DNA from: Gammaproteobacteria bacterium
GTDB lineage: Bacteria > Pseudomonadota > Gammaproteobacteria > Steroidobacterales > Steroidobacteraceae
NCBI GenBank assembly: GCA_028293765.1
Contig: JAQGOG010000210.1
Span: 1-64,000, forward strand
Reading direction: 5' to 3'
Length of the DNA: 64,000 bases
Under the pieces are notes generated by a model. That model was not told where the DNA came from, did no database searches, and saw only the letters and a program-made list of their open reading frames with translations. The translations under genes were made by a program, and so were the position numbers. Within the stretch, counting starts at the first letter, position 1. Each line of letters starts with the position of its first letter. Positions 45,732 to 54,158 of this stretch are shown here, piece after piece.

Positions 45732-46495
45732 GGCCTCACCTCGACCCCTGCCGTTCGCAAGTCGCGCTTCAAATCGCGGATCGCAATTGCGCCGGAGTGG
45801 AAAACACTTGCGGCCAGGGCCGCATCGACGCCTGCTTCCGTGAACACCGCGGTGAAGTGCTCGACTGCGCCCGCACCTCCCGAGGCAACGAGCGGCACGT
45901 GACAAATCTCCCGCACGCTACGCAGTTGCTCGACATCATAGCCGCGGCGCACGCCATCGCTTCCCATACAGTTGAGCACGATCTCCCCACCGCCGCGGTC
46001 CTGCACTTCGCGCACCCACGAGAGAACGTCACGGCCCGACTCTTGGGTGCGCTCAGGATCGCCCGTGAACTGGTAAGCGCGGTAGCCCTGTTCCGTGAGC
46101 TGACTGTCGATGCCTATGACGACGCACTGAGCTCCGAAGCGGGCGCTGAGCGCATCGATGAGATCCGGGTTGGCGAGCGCCGGGGAGTTTATGGAGACTT
46201 TCTCCGCGCCCGCGTTCAGTATTTCCTCCGCATCGGCGACGGATCTGATGCCGCCGGCGACGCAGAAGGGAATGTCCAACACTCGAGCAACACGGCGTAC
46301 CCACTCGCGATCGACGGAACGTCCTTCAGGGCTCGCGGTAATGTCGTAGAACACGAGTTCGTCGGCGCCCTCGTCGCGATAGCGCGCCGCGAGCTCCATG
46401 ATGTCGCCCACCACGCGGTGATCGCGAAAGCGAACGCCTTTTACGACTTGGCCTTCGCGGACGTCGAGACAGGGAATGATGCGTCGGGCAAGAAT
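45728..46495 (-). CDS. hisF: Imidazole glycerol phosphate synthase cyclase subunit (ATT start)
   Basis: 255 residues if read from the ATT at 46495-46493; HisF is normally 253-258. From the first ordinary start (GTG at 46414) it would lack 27 residues, including the catalytic Asp in PCLDV. The upstream codons read [20 protein letters not shown], matching family N-termini where the first residue is Met. GAGGAG lies 8 bases before the ATT, and the in-frame TGA just upstream leaves no other start. The barrel has [42 protein letters not shown] and [12 protein letters not shown]. It makes IGP and AICAR using ammonia from HisH. Its start lies within hisA (55-base overlap). Confidence 0.93.
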   Translation of the reverse strand: MLARRIIPCLDVREGQVVKGVRFRDHRVVGDIMELAARYRDEGADELVFYDITASPEGRSVDREWVRRVARVLDIPFCVAGGIRSVADAEEILNAGAEKVSINSPALANPDLIDALSARFGAQCVVIGIDSQLTEQGYRAYQFTGDPERTQESGRDVLSWVREVQDRGGGEIVLNCMGSDGVRRGYDVEQLRSVREICHVPLVASGGAGAVEHFTAVFTEAGVDAALAASVFHSGAIAIRDLKRDLRTAGVEVRP

Positions 46496-47217
46496 GGTCG
46501 CAGCTCCTCAGGGGTGATCCGCTCTTCCAACAGTGCTTTGCCGCTGACTGCGGCAGCAACGCCGATCTGCGCCAGGGCGGCGAGATCGGCCGCATTGCGT
46601 ACACCGCCGGAAGCCTGCCAGGACAGGCGCGGAAAACGGCACAGCGCGGTTCGGTAGAGATTGAGATTGGGCCCGGACATGGCGCCATCTCGCTCGATGT
46701 CGGTACATAGCACATGCTTGACGGTGCCGACCGGGAAGCGACTGATGGCCTCCCAGAGGCTCACGGCCGTGCCTTCTGTCCAGCCATGTGTGCGGACCCG
46801 CGGCTCACCGCCGGAATCCATCCGAATGTCGAGGGCGAGGCAGATGCGGTCGGCGCCAAAACGCGCGAACCAGCCCGTGACCTCTTCGGGGCGCTCCACG
46901 GCAGCGCTGCCGACGACGACTCTCTCAACTCCATTGCGGAGGAGGTCATCAATCACGGCGGCGGAGCGCACGCCACCACCGACCTGCAGGCGCACAGCCT
47001 TTTGAGAGGCCAGGGCAACAATCACGGAGCGGTTGGCAAGCACGCCATCCTTTGCTCCGTCCAGATCGACGACGTGCAGCCACGAAGCGCCGAAGTCGCG
47101 ATAACGCCGCAGCAACTCATGTGGCTCGTGCTCATAGCGCGTCTCGGCACCGAAGTCACCTTGGAAGAGACGCACGCAGCGTCCGTTACGCAAATCGATT
47201 GCGGGAATCAGCAACAT
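46441..47217 (-). CDS. hisA: ProFAR isomerase
   Basis: 258 residues from the ATG at 47217, which overlaps the hisH stop by one base (TGATG); a GTG at 47220 is also possible. It isomerises ProFAR to PRFAR, the fourth step of histidine synthesis. The TIM barrel shows [20 protein letters not shown] (Asp in the active site), [33 protein letters not shown] and [15 protein letters not shown] (second catalytic Asp). The last 18 codons are shared, in another frame, with the start of hisF. Confidence 0.96.
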   Translation of the reverse strand: MLLIPAIDLRNGRCVRLFQGDFGAETRYEHEPHELLRRYRDFGASWLHVVDLDGAKDGVLANRSVIVALASQKAVRLQVGGGVRSAAVIDDLLRNGVERVVVGSAAVERPEEVTGWFARFGADRICLALDIRMDSGGEPRVRTHGWTEGTAVSLWEAISRFPVGTVKHVLCTDIERDGAMSGPNLNLYRTALCRFPRLSWQASGGVRNAADLAALAQIGVAAAVSGKALLEERITPEELRPFLPDASFPVSTSAKAKS

Positions 47218-47810
47218 CACTCGAGCCTCAGAAAGTTCGCCAGCACCCGTGCTCCGGTTCCGGCCGACCGTTCCGGATGGAACTGTGCGCCCCAGAAGTT
47301 TCCTTTACGGACGATGGCGGAAACGGGGATGCCGTAGTCCGCGGTGGCAAGGGTGATCGCGGACACGGGTGCGGCATAACTGTGAACGAAATAAACGTAA
47401 TCGTTGGGCGCGATTCCTTCGAGAAGGGGGTCGTCGCGCAGCCGGTTGAGTTGATTCCAACCCATGTGCGGCACCGGCAGTCCGGGCGCCGCCTGCAGGC
47501 GCCGCACGGTTTCGGGCAGGATCCCGAGGCAGTCGGTGGAGCCTTCCTCCGAGCGTTGAAACAAAAGCTGCATCCCGAGGCAGATGCCCAAGACGGGTTG
47601 CGTCAGCGACGGCAGCAGTGCCGCCAGACCCGAGTTGCGCAGACGCTGCATGGCGTCTGCAGCAGCACCGACACCCGGCAAGATGAGGCGCGAAGCGGAA
47701 GTGATGGTGCGCGCGTCGTTGGATACGTGCGCACGCGCGCCGAGCCTCTCGAACGCAAATTGCAAAGAGGCGAGATTGGCTCCGCCGCTGTCGATGATCA
47801 CCGCGTCCAT
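47217..47810 (-). CDS. hisH: Imidazole glycerol phosphate synthase glutaminase subunit
   Basis: 197 residues, a class I glutamine amidotransferase that feeds ammonia to HisF. It has the oxyanion motif LILPGVGAAADAM, the nucleophile in GICLGMQLLFQRSEEG (Cys near residue 76), HMGWNQL and VYFVHSYAA, and the catalytic His-Glu in GAQFHPERSAGTG. It follows hisB with a one-base overlap (TGATG) and leads into hisA in the same way. Length fits HisH (about 196-210). Confidence 0.96.
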   Translation of the reverse strand: MDAVIIDSGGANLASLQFAFERLGARAHVSNDARTITSASRLILPGVGAAADAMQRLRNSGLAALLPSLTQPVLGICLGMQLLFQRSEEGSTDCLGILPETVRRLQAAPGLPVPHMGWNQLNRLRDDPLLEGIAPNDYVYFVHSYAAPVSAITLATADYGIPVSAIVRKGNFWGAQFHPERSAGTGARVLANFLRLE

Positions 47811-48883
47811 CAGAGAATGCCCTTGGTACTCGGCAGCTCCTCGCTCTCACGCCGGAATGCCTGGCGCAAGGCGCGACCGACGCTCTTGAAGCAGCCCTCG
47901 ATCATGTGATGCGAGTTCTCACCCGTCACACTCACGTGAACCGCCGCTGCCATCGACTCGGCCAACGAACGGAAAAAGTGCGGCACGAGCTCGGTCGGCA
48001 AGCCGCCCACGGCTTCCCGGTTGAAGTGTCCGGTGAACTGCGCGAAGGCGCGTCCGGACAGGTCGATGGCGACCTGTGCCTGGGCCTCATCCATCGGCAG
48101 TAGAAATCCGTAGCGCGCAATGCCGACTTTGGAGCCGAGCGCGCGGCGCAGCGCCTCGCCGAGTGCAAGGCCGCAGTCCTCGACCGTGTGGTGCTCGTCG
48201 ATCTGCAGATCGCCCTGGCACGTCAGCTCGAGCGCGAAGCCGCCGTGCTTGGCGAGTTGCTCCAGCATGTGATCGAAGAATCCGATGCCGGTCACGATGT
48301 GGATCGGCGCGGTGGCGTCGAGATTGACTCGCACGTCGATATTGGTTTCTTTGGTACGCCGCTCGACCTGGGCACGCCGTGCCGTGAGTGCCTGCACGAT
48401 CGCTGGCCATGTTTCCTCGCTGCTGCCGTTACGGCGAACGCGAAGTCCACGCACTCCCAGATTGGAGGCGAATTGCAGGTCGGTGTCGCGGTCACCGATC
48501 ACGGCGCTGGAGGCAGAATCCATTCCACTGTCGCGCACGTACTGCTCGACGAGACCTGTCCTGGGCTTGCGGCACGTGCAGTCGTCTGCCTTGAAATGCG
48601 GGCAGACGAAGATCGCGTCGAACTCGATGCCCTGCGAGCTGAAGGCCTCGAGTATGAACTGCTGCGGCTTCGCGAAATCCGCCTGCGGCAGGGAGGGCGT
48701 GCCGAGTCCGTCCTGGTTGGTGACCATGACGAACCGGTAACCGCGTCGCTTGAGCTCGGCGAGCGCCGCGAATACACCCGGCAGGAAGCGCACTTTCTCG
48801 AGCGTGTCGACCTGCTCGTCGGGCGGCTCCTCCACGAGGGTCCCGTCGCGATCGATGAACAAAATAGCGGCCGCTGCGCTCAT
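47810..48883 (-). CDS. hisB: Bifunctional histidinol-phosphatase/imidazoleglycerol-phosphate dehydratase
   Basis: 357 residues from the ATG at 48883, matching E. coli-type HisB (about 355). The N-terminal HAD phosphatase has ILFIDRDGTLVEEPPDEQ, VMVTNQDGLGTPSLP and a zinc loop with the Cys/His set CPHFKADDCTCRKP. The C-terminal dehydratase has TGIGFFDHMLEQLAKHGGF, DEHHTVEDCGLALGEALRRA and HFFRSLAESMAAAVH. It performs the sixth and eighth steps of histidine synthesis. The fused form is typical of gammaproteobacteria and some other groups. It starts 37 bases after hisC and shares one base with hisH. Confidence 0.96.
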   Translation of the reverse strand: MSAAAAILFIDRDGTLVEEPPDEQVDTLEKVRFLPGVFAALAELKRRGYRFVMVTNQDGLGTPSLPQADFAKPQQFILEAFSSQGIEFDAIFVCPHFKADDCTCRKPRTGLVEQYVRDSGMDSASSAVIGDRDTDLQFASNLGVRGLRVRRNGSSEETWPAIVQALTARRAQVERRTKETNIDVRVNLDATAPIHIVTGIGFFDHMLEQLAKHGGFALELTCQGDLQIDEHHTVEDCGLALGEALRRALGSKVGIARYGFLLPMDEAQAQVAIDLSGRAFAQFTGHFNREAVGGLPTELVPHFFRSLAESMAAAVHVSVTGENSHHMIEGCFKSVGRALRQAFRRESEELPSTKGIL

Positions 48884-48920
48884 TGCCAGACCTCGAGAAG
48901 CCAGGTAACCCGAGGGGCCC

Positions 48921-49976
48921 TCATTGCCACGCCTCCAGGAGTCGATTGTTCTGAGTGGGCGTGCCCACCGTGATGCGCAATGCCTGGCCGAGACCCGGAT
49001 AGCCGCGCGCGTCCCGTACCAACAGGTGGGTATCTCGCGCCAGCTCCAGCGCGGCTCCCGCGTCCGCGAATTGGGCGAGGATGAAGTTCGCCGCGCTTGG
49101 CCAGACTCGAACGACACGGGAGAGGTCCGGTAACGCGATCATGAGCCGCTCGCGCTCCGCTCGAATGACAATGACCTGGGCGCGCGACTCGGTCAGCTGC
49201 GCCGGTTCCAGCTGCTTCAGCACCGCTTCCATCGTCAACTGCGGAATCGCGTAGGGTGGCATGACTTTGCGCAGAAGAGCGATGAGCTCTGGATCGGCTA
49301 TGAGCGTTCCGCACCTCGCTCCCGCCAGCCCGTGAGCCTTGGACAGCGTCCGCAGGATCGCCAGATGTGGCAGTTTCGGTAAATGACGCGCGAGGCTCGG
49401 CGCGTCGGTAAATTCGATGTACGCCTCATCCACGACCACGACGGCCCGGCCGGCTAGCTTGCCAGCGATGCGCAGAATGGCTTGCTCATCGAGCAGGTTG
49501 CCGGTCGGGTTGTTGGGCGAGCAGAAGAAAACGATCTTGACGTCCGGCGTGCATCGTTCCAGCACGGCGCGCTCGTCGATCGCGAAATCAGCAGCAGCGC
49601 GTAGCGGAACGGTTACGACCTCGGCACCCTGGATTCGGGCACTGACAGCGTACATACCGAAGGTAGGCGGACACACGAGCACGGCATCGCGGCCGGCGCG
49701 ACAGAAGCAGCGCGTAAGGAGATCGATGGCCTCGTCGCTTCCGCGTCCCACGAGAACCGATTGAGGCGCCGCCCCATACAAAGTCGCGAGCCCTTCCACC
49801 AGAGCGCGCGGCTGCGGCTCGGGATATCGATTGAGGCCCGCGATCGATTCATCGCCATATGGTCGCCAGGGAAGCTCGTTCGCGTGCAAACGCTCGAGAC
49901 TCGGCTCCCATGCCGCATGCTCGTACGCTTTCAACGCCACGATGTCCGGCCGAGCAAGCTCCTTAACCCAGCTCAT
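48921..49976 (-). CDS. hisC: Histidinol-phosphate aminotransferase
   Basis: 351 residues from the ATG at 49976, overlapping the hisD stop by 4 bases. It is a PLP-dependent fold type I aminotransferase and performs the seventh step of histidine synthesis. The motifs are HANELPWRPY, LNRYPEPQPRALVEGLA, LVGRGSDEAIDLLTRCF, FFCSPNNPTGNLLDEQ and VVVDEAYIEF; LRTLSKAHGLAGARCGTLIA carries the PLP-binding Lys. Length agrees with the family (about 350-370). Confidence 0.96.
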   Translation of the reverse strand: MSWVKELARPDIVALKAYEHAAWEPSLERLHANELPWRPYGDESIAGLNRYPEPQPRALVEGLATLYGAAPQSVLVGRGSDEAIDLLTRCFCRAGRDAVLVCPPTFGMYAVSARIQGAEVVTVPLRAAADFAIDERAVLERCTPDVKIVFFCSPNNPTGNLLDEQAILRIAGKLAGRAVVVVDEAYIEFTDAPSLARHLPKLPHLAILRTLSKAHGLAGARCGTLIADPELIALLRKVMPPYAIPQLTMEAVLKQLEPAQLTESRAQVIVIRAERERLMIALPDLSRVVRVWPSAANFILAQFADAGAALELARDTHLLVRDARGYPGLGQALRITVGTPTQNNRLLEAWQ

Positions 49977-51313
49977 GCCGTAATTCCAGGCACGCTCGCA
50001 GGAGTCCGCGCTTCTGCTTCCAGCACGGCAAGGCGGCATGCTACTGCATTCGCGTGCGCATCGAGACCCTCGAGCTGCGCAAGTGTGACTGCCACCGGCC
50101 CCAACGAACGCAAGCCTGCCGGCGTGAGTTCCTGCACGGTGACGCCCTTGACGAAATCGAGCACCGACAGTCCGCTGTAAGCCCGCGCATAACCGTACGT
50201 GGGCAGCACATGGTTGGTGCCCGAGCAATAGTCTCCCATCGGTTCGGGCGACCACGCGCCAAGAAAGATCGAGCCGGCGTTGTGGATCCGCGGTAGCCAG
50301 CTGCGCGGCTCACTCACTTCCAGAATGAGGTGCTCGGCGGCATATTCGTTCGCGACGCGAATCGCGGTGTCCAGGTCCGGGACGACGATACAGCGGCTCG
50401 AGGCGAGCGATTTTTCGAGAATCGCACGTCGCGAGAGCGCCTGCGTTTGTGTCTGAATAGCAGCCGCGACGCTTGTTGCAAGTTTGCTGCTCGGTGTGAC
50501 CAGAATCGCCTGCGAGTGTGCGTCGTGCTCGGCCTGCGCGAGCAGATCCGCCGCCACGAAGTCGGCGCGCGCGGTGTCATCGGCGATCACCATCACTTCG
50601 GAGGGCCCCGCCGGCATGTCGCAAGCCGCGCCGGCGGAATCATTGGCGACGAGTTGCTTGGCTGCCGTCACCCAGGCATTGCCCGGACCGAAGATCTTGT
50701 CGACTTTGGGGATGCTGCTCGTGCCGTAGGCGAGGGCGGCAATCGCCTGCGCGCCGCCGACTTTGAAAACCGTCTCGATACCACACAACTCGGCCGCGAC
50801 CAGCACGGCTGCATTGGCGCGCCCTTCGCGAGTCGGTGGCGTGCACAGAACTCTACGCGGGCAGCCGGCAATACGAGCAGGCACAGCCAACATAATTACC
50901 GCGGATGGCAGGGGTGCCGAGCCTGCGGGTACATAGAGACCGACCGCTTGTATAGGTCGGATGACCCGCTCACAGCGGACTCCGGGCATGGTCTCCATCG
51001 CGAAAGGCTGCGGGACCTGCGCCGAATGGAACTTGTGGACGTTGTCGATTGCGCGCTCGAGAGCAGCCAGCTGCGCGGCGCTGAGGGCCTTGCGAGCCTC
51101 GAGGAACTCCGCCCGGGACACGGCCAGCGTGTCGAGCTTCACGCCATCGAACCGTTCCGTGTAGTTGCGCAGGGCGACGTCGCCCTGCTGACGAACTGCG
51201 TTGATGACCTCCAGCGCTACGGCTCCAATATCGGCCCGCGACTCCAGTGAAGGTCGTGCCAGTGCGGCACGCCGCTCGCGCTCTGTGAGCTTGTCCCATT
51301 CCAGAATGCGCAT
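49973..51313 (-). CDS. hisD: Histidinol dehydrogenase
   Basis: 446 residues. This zinc enzyme oxidises histidinol to histidine with two NAD+ in the last two steps of the pathway. Characteristic stretches are RPIQAVGLYVPAGSAPLPSA, VGGAQAIAALAYGT, DKIFGPGNAWVTAAKQLV, MPAGPSEVMVIADDTARADF, AQAEHDAHSQAILVT, EYAAEHLILEV and FLGAWSPEPMGDYCSGTNHV with the zinc and catalytic histidines. It lies 3 bases from hisG. Length is slightly above the usual 430-435 because of a C-terminal extension. Confidence 0.96.
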   Translation of the reverse strand: MRILEWDKLTERERRAALARPSLESRADIGAVALEVINAVRQQGDVALRNYTERFDGVKLDTLAVSRAEFLEARKALSAAQLAALERAIDNVHKFHSAQVPQPFAMETMPGVRCERVIRPIQAVGLYVPAGSAPLPSAVIMLAVPARIAGCPRRVLCTPPTREGRANAAVLVAAELCGIETVFKVGGAQAIAALAYGTSSIPKVDKIFGPGNAWVTAAKQLVANDSAGAACDMPAGPSEVMVIADDTARADFVAADLLAQAEHDAHSQAILVTPSSKLATSVAAAIQTQTQALSRRAILEKSLASSRCIVVPDLDTAIRVANEYAAEHLILEVSEPRSWLPRIHNAGSIFLGAWSPEPMGDYCSGTNHVLPTYGYARAYSGLSVLDFVKGVTVQELTPAGLRSLGPVAVTLAQLEGLDAHANAVACRLAVLEAEARTPASVPGITA

Positions 51314-51316
51314 GGG

Positions 51317-52213
51317 TCAGGCCAGCATCTTTTCGACGGGCAGCACGAGGAGGGCGCTCGCACCGGCCTTTTTCAGGCTCTCGAGCGTTTCCCAGAAGAC
51401 GTTCTCGCGGCAGACCGCGTGAATCGCGACCTTGTCAGGAAATCCTTCGAGCGGAATGATGGTCGGCGACTCGCTGCCGGGCAGCAGTTTGCGGATCTCC
51501 GCCAGCGCCGAACGGGGCGCGTGGAGCATGATGTACTTGCTCTCGCGCACGCTCTGTACGCCTTCGATGCGCATCAGCAGCCGCTGTACCCACTCTTCCT
51601 TTTCAGGCGGCAGCTCGAGGGGTGTGCGGATCAGCACAGCATGACTTTCCAATACGGTTTCGACTTCACGCAGGTGATTGGCTAGCAGCGTGGACCCCGT
51701 CGAGACTAGATCGCAGATGAGATCGGCACGGCCCAGGCGCGGCGCGATTTCGACGGCACCCGAAAGCGTAACGATCTCCGCGTTGACCTCCCGTTCGCGC
51801 AGATATCTCGCAAGCATGAAAGGATACGTAGTGGCGATGCGTCGGCCGCGCAGGGAACTCGGTCCCTCGAACGAGACTCCGTCCGGCACAGCGAGTGAAA
51901 GGCGGCAGCGTCCGAAATCCAGTGTACGGACCTGTTGGAACCGAGCGGGGTGACCGCGCGCGGCGAGCTCGAGCCGACTCTCCTCCAGGACGTTCAGACC
52001 CACGAGCCCCAGGTCGCAGACGTCTTCCTGCACCAGATCGGGAATGTCATCGTCGCGGACGAACAGCACGTCCAGCGGCATGTTCTCGCCGACGCAAATG
52101 AGCTGATCCTTGCCCCGCGAGAGCTTCAACCCGCAGCGGGTCAGCAGATCGAGCGATGGCTCGGTGAGCCGGCCGGATTTCTGTACGGCGAGCTTGAGGC
52201 GCATTTCATCCAT
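51317..52213 (-). CDS. hisG: ATP phosphoribosyltransferase, long form
   Basis: 298 residues from the ATG at 52213, the long HisG type with its own C-terminal regulatory domain, so no HisZ is needed. It commits ATP and PRPP to histidine synthesis and is normally inhibited by histidine. Visible are LKLAVQKSGRLTEPSLDLL, DVLFVRDDDIPDLVQEDVCD, LGLVGLNVLEE, RIATTYPFMLARYL and DLICDLVSTGSTLLANHLRE (PRPP site). The regulatory domain begins near IEGVQSVRESKYIMLHAP. It overlaps the end of the yerC-like gene by 8 bases. Confidence 0.96.
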   Translation of the reverse strand: MDEMRLKLAVQKSGRLTEPSLDLLTRCGLKLSRGKDQLICVGENMPLDVLFVRDDDIPDLVQEDVCDLGLVGLNVLEESRLELAARGHPARFQQVRTLDFGRCRLSLAVPDGVSFEGPSSLRGRRIATTYPFMLARYLREREVNAEIVTLSGAVEIAPRLGRADLICDLVSTGSTLLANHLREVETVLESHAVLIRTPLELPPEKEEWVQRLLMRIEGVQSVRESKYIMLHAPRSALAEIRKLLPGSESPTIIPLEGFPDKVAIHAVCRENVFWETLESLKKAGASALLVLPVEKMLA

Positions 52214-52559
52214 GGCGGGTCGCCTCCACGCGCTTCGCAGCAGGATTGCCTTTCGCTTCCTCGATCCTCTGGGCCGCAACTTCGTAGCCACCGTTACCAT
52301 TGCCGAGAAAGCGCGCGACGCGACCGATCGTCGTGACGCTCACACCGGCGAGGCGGTGTATTTCACGGTAGGGAAGGCCCTGCTTCAGGTAATCCACGAC
52401 GGCCCATCGATCCGCCATCGCCTGCAGCTCCGCAGGGGTGCACAGATCGCGGAAGAAGGCGCGAACCTCATCCGGCGCGCGCAGGGCGGCGACCGCAATG
52501 CACAGATTGCGTTCGGCAAGCGCCTCCTGGCGCGGGCTCAGAGTACGGTGAGTCTTCAT
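52206..52559 (-). CDS. YerC/YecD family TrpR-related protein
   Basis: 117 residues. The fold resembles TrpR: helices with PDEVRAFFRDLCTPAELQAM, then a helix-turn-helix YREIHRLAGVSVTTIGRVAR. A C-terminal extension (EEAKGNPAAKRVEATRHG) overlaps the hisG start by 8 bases. As the first gene of the his operon it is the likely operon regulator. A near-perfect 24-bp palindrome containing CTAGTAC-like halves lies 9 bases before its start codon and could be its operator. The effector, if any, is unknown. Confidence 0.88.
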   Translation of the reverse strand: MKTHRTLSPRQEALAERNLCIAVAALRAPDEVRAFFRDLCTPAELQAMADRWAVVDYLKQGLPYREIHRLAGVSVTTIGRVARFLGNGNGGYEVAAQRIEEAKGNPAAKRVEATRHG

Positions 52560-52567
52560 GGCGTCTC

Positions 52568-52591
52568 AATGTAATAGCGCGCTAGTACATT
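52568..52591. promoter_or_regulatory. Palindrome upstream of the his operon (candidate YerC operator)
   Basis: AATGTAATAGCG-CGCTAGTACATT is a 24-base inverted repeat with one mismatched pair, 9 bases before the yerC start. Its halves resemble TrpR operators (CTAGTAC-like). On the reverse strand TGCTAATGT just upstream could be an extended -10 element, so a bound repressor would overlap the promoter. I found no His-rich leader peptide here. Confidence 0.6.
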
Positions 52592-52769
52592 AGCATGCGG
52601 ACGGCTGCGGCGCCAGACGGATCTGGGCCGGCGCGCGCGGCGCCGATGGTCGCGCCTGTAAACCCTCACTTGGGAGGGAGCGCTCGCGGTCAGTGCGCGG
52701 AGCAGTCGCAGCGCGGAGGCGGACGCCAAATCAAATGGGGTGCCTGTGAACAGCGTCTGCTCCGCCGGC

Positions 52770-52799
52770 TTGACGTGTTGCGCAGGCACACCATAGACT
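52770..52799 (+). promoter_or_regulatory. Putative metX promoter
   Basis: TTGACG (52770-52775) and TAGACT (52794-52799) are 18 bases apart. Transcription would begin just before the first riboswitch stem at 52807. Confidence 0.55.
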
Positions 52800-52806
52800 T
52801 CCCCCA

Positions 52807-52941
52807 CTCATCGAGACCGGCTGAGGGATAAGGCCCTTAGACGCCGGGGCAACCGCCAGACTTAACCACTCTGGAAAGGTGCCAACTCCTGCAGGTTGCG
52901 CACTTTCGGCTTCGGTCGAAGGTTCGGGACCGACAGATGAG
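52807..52941 (+). promoter_or_regulatory. SAM-I (S-box) riboswitch
   Basis: The P1 stem pairs CTCATC (52807-52812) with GATGAG (52936-52941). Between them lie the S-box core elements GAGGGATAAGGCCC, the GACGCCGGGGCAACC segment and AAGGTGCCAACTCCTGC, in the family's order and spacing. It should bind S-adenosylmethionine and turn down the methionine genes metX-metB when SAM is plentiful. No intrinsic terminator follows, so control is probably at translation. Confidence 0.9.
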
Positions 52942-53017
52942 CGGTATGCGTAGCCTCTAGCCCGGCGTTCCCGCCAGCGAGAGGATGGACGCGACAACCT
53001 GCCCTCATAGGGTAGGC

Positions 53018-53062
53018 GCTCCGCAGCAGGACGGTGAGTACCGTGCCAGTGGTTTGCGGAGC
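53018..53062 (+). promoter_or_regulatory. Stem that can hide the metX ribosome binding site
   Basis: GCTCCGC (53018-53024) is perfectly complementary to GCGGAGC (53056-53062), which contains the GGAG site 5 bases before the metX ATG at 53067. The stem would block ribosome entry. This is the likely expression platform of the riboswitch and supports the 53067 start over the GTG at 53034, which lies in the loop. Confidence 0.6.
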
Positions 53063-53066
53063 CTCC

Positions 53067-54158
53067 ATGAACGCCTCTCTCGAAGCCGTCCCGAACAGCG
53101 CCAGAGCGCAGCTTACGCCCGTTCCGTCGTCCGCTCCCGATAACGGCGTGCGGGAGGGCATTCTCGAGGTGCCCGGCGAAGTCTCCCTCTATCACGGCGG
53201 AAAGCTGTCCGGCATGCGGATCGCCTGGCGCATGGTTGGGCCGGCGAATGCCCCGGTCGTGTGTGCGTTGGGGGGCATCTCCGCGAACCGGCGTGTGTTC
53301 GTGACCGAGGATCCCAAGCAGGGCTGGTGGTCCGAAGTAGTCGGCCCCGAGCGATCCCTCGATGCGAACCGCTTTCGCGTTCTGAGCTTCGACTACCTCG
53401 GCGGGAGCGCCGAGACCACCGGGCCTGCCGGAGAGTCCACACGGGCTTCCGGGGAGGTCACGGGAGCTAACCTCGCGCCGTTTCCCAGTATCTCGAGCTA
53501 CGACCAGGCCGAGCTGTTGGTGCGCCTCCTGAACAATCTGGGTCTCAAATCACTGCGCGCGATCGTCGGCGGCTCTTACGGCGGCATGGTTGCACTGGCT
53601 TTTGGCGAGCGCTATCCGGAGCGCGTTGGCCACCTGATCGTGATAGGCGCGGCGGATCGGACGCATCCGATGGCTACCGCGTGGCGAAGCGTGCAGCGAC
53701 GGATCGTTCGCTTTGCGGCCGAATGTGGTCGCGGAAAGGACGGCCTGCAGCTGGCGCGCGCGCTGGCGATGTCGACCTATCGCAGCTCGGAAGAGTTTGC
53801 GGCGCGCTTCGACGGTGCGCCCGCTAGCAACGGCGAACGCTTCGAGTTTCCGGTCGAGCGATATCTGTTCGCGCGCGGCAGCGACTTCGCGGACCGCTAC
53901 AAGCCGGAAGCCGTTCTGTGTCTGTCGGAATCCATCGACCTGCATCGCGTGGACGCGGCGCGAATTTTCGTACCCACGACGATCGTGGCCATCCGTGAAG
54001 ACCAACTCGTGCCGCTTGCGGACATGCGCGGACTGGCCGCGCGGTTACCCGTCGCGAAGCTGCACGAGATTTCCTCTATTTATGGGCATGATGCTTTTTT
54101 GAAGGAGTCGGATCAATTGCGCGGAATATTCGTTGCGGCCCTTGGGAGTGCCGCATGA
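53067..54158 (+). CDS. metX: Homoserine O-acyltransferase (MetX type)
   Basis: 363 residues from the ATG at 53067. This alpha/beta hydrolase acylates homoserine, the first committed step to methionine. The nucleophile lies in IVGGSYGGMVALAFGERYPE; the acid is probably Asp in AIREDQLVPLAD and the base His in IYGHDAFLKE. The N-terminal region has VVCALGGISANRRVF and RVLSFDYLGGS. The GGSYGG variant and this layout resemble the succinyl-CoA-using MetX enzymes of Xanthomonadales-like bacteria, but acetyl versus succinyl donor is not certain. It overlaps metB by 4 bases and is under the SAM-I riboswitch. Confidence 0.9.
   Translation: MNASLEAVPNSARAQLTPVPSSAPDNGVREGILEVPGEVSLYHGGKLSGMRIAWRMVGPANAPVVCALGGISANRRVFVTEDPKQGWWSEVVGPERSLDANRFRVLSFDYLGGSAETTGPAGESTRASGEVTGANLAPFPSISSYDQAELLVRLLNNLGLKSLRAIVGGSYGGMVALAFGERYPERVGHLIVIGAADRTHPMATAWRSVQRRIVRFAAECGRGKDGLQLARALAMSTYRSSEEFAARFDGAPASNGERFEFPVERYLFARGSDFADRYKPEAVLCLSESIDLHRVDAARIFVPTTIVAIREDQLVPLADMRGLAARLPVAKLHEISSIYGHDAFLKESDQLRGIFVAALGSAA

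Noticed and set aside
46414-46416. GTG at 46414 as the hisF start
   Set aside because: It would remove the first beta strand and the catalytic Asp; the upstream sequence encodes the conserved N-terminus behind a good ribosome binding site.
52560-52800. Histidine leader peptide before the his operon
   Set aside because: No reading frame with a run of His codons and no competing terminator stems were found on the reverse strand here.
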